In this document: in pieces, positions 7,122 to 16,600 of the stretch
Layout of the letters: each line of letters starts with the position of its first letter
How positions within the stretch are numbered: position 1 is the first letter of the stretch
Assembly (NCBI GenBank): GCA_002746275.1
Contig: NVWR01000001.1
Span: 803,363-822,991, forward strand
DNA: 19,629 nt
Direction: 5' to 3'
Source: Rhodobiaceae bacterium
Lineage (GTDB): Bacteria; Pseudomonadota; Alphaproteobacteria; Parvibaculales; Parvibaculaceae
Program-made: the position numbers and the translations under genes
Notes under the pieces: generated by a model
The model's input: only the letters and a program-made list of their open reading frames with translations
What the model was told of the DNA's origin: nothing
Database searches by the model: none

Positions 7122-7649
7122 TCAAAGTCTCTTGAAGTGACTTCCACCACCGGGGTTTAGGAAACCATAACGTTCAAGCAGAACACTGACCCGTGCATCA
7201 TCTTCCCGACCCATCGTAACGTGCACCGCAATTTCATAGGCACTTCGGTTCAAAGCCCACTTCTCAAACGCCTTTAACAGGAGCAGTGCTGCCCGGCTGT
7301 TGCGTGCTTCCGGCGCCACATAGAAGATGAGTGCCGCGCACGAGATGGCCTCAGAAAACTGAAGCCTACCGGCGATCGCACTCAGTAAGCCAAGCACGAC
7401 CGGGTTGCCATCAGGCCCTAGTCGTTCCGCCAGTATGATCCCGTTGGTTTTTTTCGCGGTAATGTCGTGATGAATTTGCTGGCGCAACCGATCTGCCGCA
7501 AGGGGGAGGTCTTTGTATTTACTCTCCCTCATCGCCAACACGCACAGATCGAAAATAACCCGCTCGTCAGCCTCGCCTTCAGCAAGTCTTACCCGTACCG
7601 CCGACGAAGGTGTCGCCGCTTTAGCTTGCTGCGTTGCGATGTCGTTCAT
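7122..7649 (-). CDS. GNAT-family acyltransferase, unknown substrate
   Basis: 175 residues, a single GNAT domain. The acyl-CoA binding region is about 110-135 (IFYVAPEARNSRAALLLLKAFEKWA): the loop normally R/QxxGxG/A reads RNSRAA, so the central glycine is arginine, a variant I associate with a phage-type GNAT subgroup (from memory, unchecked). The end, LLERYGFLNPGGGSHFKRL, is the usual beta-hairpin terminus. It begins 48 bp after the giant gene's stop, with GAGG eight bases before the ATG, so the two are probably co-transcribed. Position between a type I substrate and its exporter recalls hlyC, whose product is also GNAT-like in fold and acylates the HlyA toxin. This protein shows no HlyC sequence signature that I recognise, so modification of the giant protein is a hypothesis. 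A general small-molecule or protein acetylase is equally possible. Confidence 0.8.
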   Translation of the reverse strand: MNDIATQQAKAATPSSAVRVRLAEGEADERVIFDLCVLAMRESKYKDLPLAADRLRQQIHHDITAKKTNGIILAERLGPDGNPVVLGLLSAIAGRLQFSEAISCAALIFYVAPEARNSRAALLLLKAFEKWALNRSAYEIAVHVTMGREDDARVSVLLERYGFLNPGGGSHFKRL

Positions 7650-7697
7650 TGTCAGACCTCACTCATCAATACTCACCCACGGGTCTCTGTCGTCGTT

Positions 7698-10600
7698 CTA
7701 ACCTGCCCAGGCAGCCAGAGCTGTCGCCTGACTATTGTCTTCAGTGATACCGATCTGCGCTTCGCCAGACGATTTAGGATCAAAACTCGCCATCGCGGAG
7801 ATGAGGGGTGAGATGTTCACATCCAGTTCCGACAAAACCGGACCAGCCTCGCTGGAAACAATAAGGCTGGATTGGAACTGCCCTTCCAACACCTCATCCA
7901 AGGAGGCGTGGAGCTGCACGACGTTCGTGTTCCCAAATGCGCCACTCTCATCGGCGCCGGAAGCAAGGTCTTGCAGGTCCTGTCCTGTCCCGAACCCTGT
8001 ATCGGAGAAGAGGCCAGTACTTCCATCCGTCTTTGTGAATTCACCGATGCCGAAGGATACGTTGTCGCCGATCAGCCTGACCGTCTCATCCGAGGTGAGC
8101 GCAATAGACGCAATCCCGGCTGCCGCAAGGGATCGCAATTCCCCCGCATCGGAGACACCGTTCTGGTTGGCGTCCTGCCAGACCTTGAAGGAGCCGAACT
8201 CCGCATCGGAGGCATCCAGCACCCCATCTCCATTGGTATCGAACGCCTGCAGGCCCTCAAGGTCGGTGCGCGCCCCTTCTTTGTAGCCAACGAAGGAGAC
8301 TTCATCGAAATCTGTGATCTGACCATCATCATTCTTGTCGTAAGCGAGCAGGCCATCATCGCTGTCGACCCACCCCGTATCTTCCGCAATCCCGTCACCG
8401 TTCAGGTCAAAGAAGATGTCGACTTCGTCTGCATCGACAAGCTCAATACCATCTGCATCGAGATCGAGCACGATGGGTTTGGAGATTGGCGGTAAGGGTG
8501 AGAAGTCAATTGTGACAGTGGCTGTATCGGTATGTCCATGGCCATCGTCCACCGTATAGTCAAAAGAGAGAATCTGAGAAATTGAAGGGTCCGTAACCAC
8601 TACCCCAACCCGTTCAGGCAAGATGAGAAATTCGGTGGTTGCGGCCTGATATACAGCACTTTGAATACCCACAAAATTTGAAAACGAGACAATTGTGAGC
8701 ACGTCACCATCGGGATCTGTATCATTCGATGTGAGCTCGCTATAGGTAATATAGACACCGACATAACCGTTAACAAAACTGATGGAATCATCGCCCACAG
8801 TTGGTGCAGAGTTCGCATCAATAACGCTGGCTGAGATATTCGCGTTTGTTGTTCCGCCCTGGCCGTCAGAAACTGTATATCCGATATTGTAGTCGCCTGA
8901 TGATCCTCCAACGGAGGAATAAGTCAACGTGGATCCGGAAATCGTCGCTGAGCCTGAGCTTGGTGCATTCGTAATTGAATAAGTGAGACTATCTCCGTCA
9001 ATATCCGCCGTGAGTGTGGCCAAGTCGATGGAGAAATTTTCACCCAAATTTGCAGTTCCGCTGCCACTTCCAGCAGTCGGGGCGAAGTTGATATTGTTGA
9101 CCGTAATGTCGACGTCAGCCGTGACGCTCCCTCCATTGCCATCCGACACGATGAAGCTGATAGGTTGCGCGCCAAATCCGCCAACGGACGAATTATAGGT
9201 CAATGTACTGCCGCTGATCGATGCCGATCCAGTGCCCGGCGTGCCGTCAAGACTGTAGCTCAACGTGTCACCATCCAGGTCAGAGGCGTAAGCCGACAGA
9301 TCAATCGAGACACTCTGTCCCTCGTCAACCGATGTGCTGACCGCAGAGACGGTGGGCGCGAAGTTGATGTCATTCACTGTGAGATCAATCGTGCCCACAG
9401 CCATCTCTCCATTACCATCATCAATCTGGTAGGAAATTGAGGCCGGATCAAACGTTCCAATGAGCGTTTGATAGGTCAGAATACTGCCGTTAAGAGTTGT
9501 GGTCCCCGTTGCCGGTGTTGACGTCAATGTATAGGTGAGCGCATCTCCGTCGATATCTTCTGTCAGCGTCGCCAGGTCGACTGTATAAGTCTGCCCCTCA
9601 TCCACATCGGATACGACATCTGCGGCTGTCGGTGCGTCATTTACGTTCTCAACTGTCACCGAAAAAATCGTTTCTGCAGTGTCTCCCAAACCGTCTGTTG
9701 CGATCACTTTTACCGAAATACTTCCCACGTCGCCATTTTCAGGCGTGCCCGATAAAGTACCCGTGCCTGCGTCAAAGGTAAGCCACGCAGGAAGCTCCGC
9801 ACCATCCGCCAGGACAGCGGACAAGGTTAAACTACTGTCCTCGACATCAGCATCGGTGAATGTGCCCGTAGGAATAATCAAGGAAAAGGCTGCGTCTTCC
9901 GAGAGGGTCTGATCAGTCATTGCGTTAACAAGCACCGGTGCGACATTGGGCCGGGTGACGTTGAGATCAAAGAGAGCTTCGGCGCTGGCGCCAGTGCCGT
10001 CCGTTGCAGTCACTTTGATGGAAAGTAGGTTTATGTCTGCCAGTACCGCCGTGCCGGTCAGAATGCCCGTAGCGATGTCAAATACCATCCAGGCCGGAAG
10101 AGCACTTCCATCGGCAAGGGTGGCCGCATAGGTGAGAGTGCTGGATACATCAATATCGACAAATTTGCTTCCCAGATTAAGCGACAGCGGGTCACCTATC
10201 AGCAACGTGGCATCATCAACAGAGGAAACCAGGATAGGTGCATTGTTCACGGCATCTAGGTTGATTGAGCGATCCGCGAAAGTGAGAGTCTCAATATCAA
10301 CAATCGTCGTTGTTCCAGAAGCACCGATAATCGTGCCGCTCGCACCATCAATCGACAGTGCATACTCCGCAAAGTTACCGCTGAATAAAGCCGTATCAGT
10401 CCCGGCACCACCATCCAACGTGTCGTCGCCACCACCACCACCAGCCAGACTGTCATCTCCATCACCACCTGAAAGCACATTAGCGCCAGCATCACCAGCC
10501 AAAACGTCACCGTAAGCAGATCCAACGATGTTTTCTATGTTGAGCAGCGTGTCTCCCTGCGCATCCCCGCCTGTTTGACCCGTGGTCAGGGACAGGTCGA

Positions 10601-13600
10601 TGTTCACAGTTGCTGATGAAGAAGAATAGCTGACGGTATCAATGCCACCACCACCATCCAAACCGTCTGCCCCAGCTCCTCCATCGAGTATATCATCGCC
10701 GTCACGACCGTTAAGCCAATCTGAACCACCACCCCCAAATAGCGCATTCGCTCCGGCATCGCCGGTCAAACTGTCATCGAAAGACGATCCGACGACATTC
10801 TCAACGCTGATCAGCGTATCTCCTACTGCCTCAGATTCACCATAGACAGCACCGTCTGCACCCGTATCTGTATTTCCGTAAATTAGATCCACTGCGATGC
10901 GTGAAGTTGCGCTTACATAACTGGCCGTATCCACACCAGCACCGCCATCAAGCGTATCCGCCCCTAATCCACCAACCAGCGTGTCGTTACCTTCACCACC
11001 TTCGAGCGTATCATTCCCTCCAAGACTCCACAGTTGGTCCGCACCATCTCCTCCAGTCAGCGTATTCGCACCGGAATTACCTGTGATTTGGTCATCAAAC
11101 GCAGACCCGATGATGTTCTCAATACCCGTCAGAGTATCACCCTGCGCATCGCCACCAGCCTGACTTGTCGCTAGATTAAGATCGATGATGACAACAGCGT
11201 CTGAGCCAGTATAGCTCGCTGTGTCATCCCCAGCACCACCATCAAGAACATCTGCTCCAGCTCCCCCCTCAAGAATATCATTGCCATCCTGACCTCTCAG
11301 CGTGTTGACGCCTGCATCACCGGTCAACACATCGTCATAGGCAGACCCATACAATTTCTCAATCGAGATCAGTGTATCGCCTTCAGCATCACCACCGCTG
11401 ACAGAACCCGTCGCAAGGTTCACCGTCACACTTGCAGTAGACTGAATATAGTTAGCCCAATCAGTTCCACTGCCACCATCAAGAACAGTCGCAAGCGTGC
11501 CACTGATCAGATTGTCATCTCCAGCGCCACCGGCCAGCGTATTTGCGCCTGCATCACCCCACAACGTGTCGTTGTGAGATGACCCAATAACATTCTCGAT
11601 ACCCGTCAGCGTATCGCCTTCAGCATCACCACCAATACCTATACCCGCCAACAGACCAATCGTGACACCGGCAGAGGAGCCGATATAGCGAGCCGTATCA
11701 ATCCCGTCTCCACCATCAAGAACATCAGAACCGGCACCACCCTCGAGCAAGTCATCACCATCTCCACCAATAATGACGTCGTTGCCACCTAGACCGTAGA
11801 GCATGTTGACGCCCGCATCGCCGGTTATGCTGTCCGCATAGTTCGTCCCATACACTTTCTCAATGGAGATCAGCGTATCGCCTTCAGCATCACCGCCACT
11901 GCCAGAACCCGTTGCAAGGTTCACGGTTACACCCGTAGCAGACCGTATATAGTTAGCCCAATCAATTCCGTTGCCACCATCAAGAACAGTAGCAAGCCTG
12001 CCACTGATCAGATTGTCATCTCCATCGCCACCGGTCAGCGTATTTGCGCCAGCATCACCCCACAACGTGTCGTTATGAGATGACCCCACGACATTCTCGA
12101 TACCCGTCAGCGTATCGCCTTCAGCATCGCCACCAACACCCGTACCCGCTAGAAGATCAATCGTGACACCGGCAGAGGAGCCAGCATAACTCGCCGTATC
12201 AAACCCATCGCCACCAGCGAGAATATCAGCACCAGCACCGCCCTCAAGAACATCATTGCCGTCTAGCCCCCAAAGCGTATTGGCACCTGCATCGCCAATC
12301 AAAATGTCGTCGTAGATCGACGCGCTGACATTCTCAATGTTGAAGAGTTGATCACCCTCAGCCGTCGCACCGGTATTTACATTGGTAGCAAGATTGATAG
12401 AGACGCCAGACCAGGAATTGACATAGCTCGCCGTATCAATTCCTGCACCACCGTCTAAGTAGTCAGCACCACCTTGGCCAAACAGATTGTCATTGCCACT
12501 ATCACCGTAGAGTGTGTCATCGCCATTATTGCCAAACAAACTGTCATCGCCATTTCCACCAGACAGAACGTTCACACTGTGATCACCTGCCAGCGTGTCG
12601 TTGTGGGAAGACCCCACAACATTTTCGATGTTGCTGAGTACATCGCCCGCAGCTTCTCCACCAGACTGAGCCGTCGTCAGAAACAGATTGATATTCACCG
12701 AGCCAGTCGACTGAGTATAGTGGGCAGTGTCTATCCCATCTCCGCCATCAAGCACATCAGCACCGGCGCCACCTTCCAAAATATCGTCGCCACCACCACC
12801 ATTGATTGTATCAGCACCTCCAAGTCCATAAAGGTGGTTCGCAGCTCCATCACCAGTCAAAACATCTGCGTAATTCGTCGCGTAGATGTTCTCAATGTCC
12901 GTCAGCGTATCGCCTTGCGCATCGCCACCAACACCTGTGCCTGCTGCAAGATCAATCGTAACCCCCCCAGCTGTCGACAAATCGTAATGCGCAATATCAA
13001 TCCCGGCTCCACCGTCCAGCACATCAGCTCCAGCACCCCCACGCAGAGAGTCATCGCCTGCATCACCGAACAATCCATCATCGCCATCGCGACCATAAAT
13101 CGTGTCATTGCCACCTCCGCCATAGAGGTGGTTGACCCCAGCCGCACCATACAGCCAATCACTGTGCGCCGAGCCATAGAGAGCTTCAATGGATGTCAAG
13201 ACATCACCAGCCGCCTCACCGTAAAGAGTAGCCCCGGATTGTAGATCGACGGAGACACCAGCACTCGACCCCACATAACTCGCCGTATCAAACCCATCGC
13301 CACCAGCGAGAATATCAGCACCAGCACCGCCCTCAAGAATGTCATTGCCACCCAATCCATGCAGGCCGTCATCGCCAGCCAAGCCATGGAGTATGTTTGC
13401 GTTGTCGTCTCCCGTGAGTGAATCATTCCAATTCGTGCCGATAAGTTCCTCAACTGAATGTGCGTAGGCGCCTATTTTTATGGGCAATGTTGTCGGATCG
13501 ACTGTAGATATCTGAGCCCAAAGGCCGAAGGTACCGCCCACGCTGACAAAGCCACTGTAGTCAACGATGTCCCAGCCCGCTCCGCCAATAACGTATGAAT

Positions 13601-16600
13601 CAATACTAGAAACGATGATCGTATCGTTTCCAGCCCCAGCGTCGATCAAATCGACACCAGTACCACCGTCAATAAAATTATCGCCACTATCGCCATAAAT
13701 AATGTCGTCATGACGGGTGCCGATCACGTTCTCGATATTTGATAGACGGTCTCCCGCAGCATCCCCTTTTGACCCAAGGCCCGTTCCCAGATCCACCTCA
13801 ATACCAAAGAATGATCCGGAGTAATCGACGGTATCAGTCCCGGCGCCGCCATCCAGAATATCCGCACCAGCGCTGCCAAGAAGCGTATCATCCCCACCTC
13901 CCGCCAATATACGTTCGTGCCCACCGAGGCCCTGGAGAGCGGTATCGCCCGCATCGTCGCCTTCCGTGCCCAGAACCTCGCCGAGCACCGCAATGCTGAC
14001 GTTAATGGTCGCACTCTTACTACCATCGGAGGCGACGACCAACACATCAAGAACGTCCACGTCATCATCGCCCGGGGTTCCAGACAAAGTGCGCGTCGCA
14101 ACATCGAATGTCAGCCAGCTTGGAATTTCGCTTCCATCCGCCATCCAAATGGACAGGGAAAGAGTGTCGCTCTGATCAACATCATGAAAAAGGTTCGCTG
14201 GCAGGACGTAAGAGAATGCCGCATTTCGCTCGATCTCGTGGCTCTGCACAGCTCCAATGACGAAAGGCGTATTGTTCGTCCCATCAAGCTGGACAATCCG
14301 CCCGTTGAAATAAGCTTCCTCCACACCGGTCAGGGTATCCGTTCCCTCATTGCCATCAGCAACGTTATTATCGGTGATGGTCCAAGTGCCGCTCACTTCC
14401 GATATTGTGTAGTCCTGCGCATTACCATAATAGATCGCGCGATCATCCCCCGCTCCGCCGGTAAGAAAATCATTCCCGGCGCCGCCATGCAGGTAGTCGT
14501 TCCCTCCAGCACCATCGAGAGCATCATCCCCAGCGCCACCTTGAATAGTGTCATCCGATGCAAAGCCACTCATGACATCATTGCCGCTGGTACCTACCAA
14601 TGCATCCACATTGCCCGTCCCAGAAAGCAACCCGTCGCCGATAGCCGAAAGGTTCGCAGCAGCAACAGTTGCCGTTAGGCCAGCGAGACTAAGTTGGTAG
14701 CCCGTCGCGGCAAATCGCACAGTCTCAATAGCCATAAAGGCATTGTTGAAGTTGGAAAGGCGAATTTGGTCGGTGGTCCCAACAATACTGATGACCAGAT
14801 CATCACCTTCGACAACAGCAGAAAGGTCACCCGGCAGAATATCTTCGTTGAAAATAAGAGTATCATTGCCTGCTTCAGAAAGCTCCACAGTGGGCAACGG
14901 GATTTTCCCTGCAGCAGGGCCTTCAACGAAAGTCTGATCGACAATCACATCTTGGCCATAACCACGACCGAAGTAATACGTGTCGTTACCAGCGCCGCCT
15001 TTCAGCGTGTCGTTACCAGCGCCACCGTCCAGGTGATCATTGCCCGGCGTCTCCGGTTGAATAGGAAGAATGTAAATCGCGTAGGGGTTGTCGGTACCAA
15101 GGTCCGTGTCCCCGATGAGGACATCATCCCCGTCACCGCCAAAGAGCGTATCGTTTCCCGCACCACCATGAAGAACGTCTGCACCGGCATCTCCACTCAG
15201 CGTGTCATTGCCAGCCACTCCCTGAAGAATATCATCACCTGTCCCACCGTAGAAGATGTCGTGACCTTCTTTGCCGATGATCTGGTCATCTCCTCCGCCA
15301 CCATCCACATGTTGATTAATGTCATTGAAGGCGATGCGGTCATCAAATTCCGTCGCACGCAACATCTCAATCGAATTGAGCCGGATGTCATAACGATTGG
15401 TGATCGTTGCAAAGCTATTATTATCCACGGCAACGCCTGCGATGGCATCTGTCCAGACATCATAAATATCATTGCCCTGATAAATGATCGTGTCATCAGC
15501 CTGCGACCCGGTAAACAATCCCGCCCTGGCGTAGAGAGGCTGAAAACTTCCTCCGTTATCGACAAGGCTAAAGTCGACCGTATCGAACCCATCGCCCCCA
15601 TCGATAGACACATTGCCACTGAAGGGGGTGATGATGTCATCACCACCGCCCGCAAGAATAACCGCATTGTCGTGCCCGACGATAATAACGTCAGCAAAAT
15701 GGGTTCCAATGACGTGTTCAAAATTGGAAATCGTGTCGCCGTCTGCGTCACTGACCTCCCCAAAATTCAGGCTGCGAACGGTCTGGTTCAGAAGGTCGAT
15801 GTGAATGCCAGCACTCGAATTGGCGTAGGAAATTGCATCCATGCCCGCGCCGCCGTCCAGCACATCTGCGCCAGCGCCGCCCTCGATCACATTGGCAAAA
15901 GCATCGCCAATAATCGTATCGTCATGCGCGGAGCCAATCACGTATTCAATGGAGTCAAACGTGTCGCCCTCAGCGTCACCGCCAGAGTTGATGCCTGTCT
16001 CCAGGTTGATATTCACGCCCGCGGATGATCCAGTATAAACAGCAAAGTCGGCCCCATCACCACCAAGCAGTTCATCAGCGCCCGCGCCGCCTTCCAAGAA
16101 GTCATTGCCGCCATTGCCGATCAGCAGATTGTCTTCTGCATTACCAATCAAAATATCACTGAAGAGAGAGCCAATAAGTCCCTCAAAGCCCAGTAGCGTG
16201 TCGCCTTGCGCATCACCACCAACACCTGTTCCAGCGACTGTCGGAGATGTCTGTAAACGCACATGAACACCAGCATCCGAGCCCGCATAGCTGGCAAGGT
16301 CAAAGCCCGCCCCGCCATCAAGTCCATCGGCGCCAGCGCCCCCCTCAATCGCATCGTCGCCGTCGCCGCCGGAAATTGCATCCGCACCGGCAAGGCCTGC
16401 CAAAATCTCTGCACCATCCGAGCCGATAATCGTGTCATTACCCTGCGACCCGAAGGCGCGCTCAATAGACTCAAGCACGTCCGTTCCGCCAGCACCAGTG
16501 ACGGCTAGAGCGACAAGGTCGATCACGACACCGGAGGTAAATTCCGAATAGGAAACGGAATCCTGGCCATCTCCACCGCGCAGAATGTCGTTGCCCGCGC

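Larger units (their letters stand above)
10251..13988 (-). repeat. RTX beta-roll block two with 13 interspersed DL/GDTL modules
   Basis: Residues about 1830-3075. Nonapeptides of type GGxGxDxLx alternate with a longer module: TAxYxxSxAGVxIDLxxGxxxGGDAEGDTLxxIENVxGSxxxDxLxGDxGANxL. I count 13 copies of the longer module here (one degenerate, around residue 2000) and 4 in block one. The GG repeats bind calcium as a parallel beta-roll; the longer module likely forms a capping or spacer turn. Confidence 0.88.

Noticed and set aside
12474..16028. Long plus-strand open frames (12474-13244 and 14694-16028) antisense to the giant gene
   Set aside because: They arise because the repeated Gly-Asp codons read in reverse rarely give stops. 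The products are low-complexity and match nothing.
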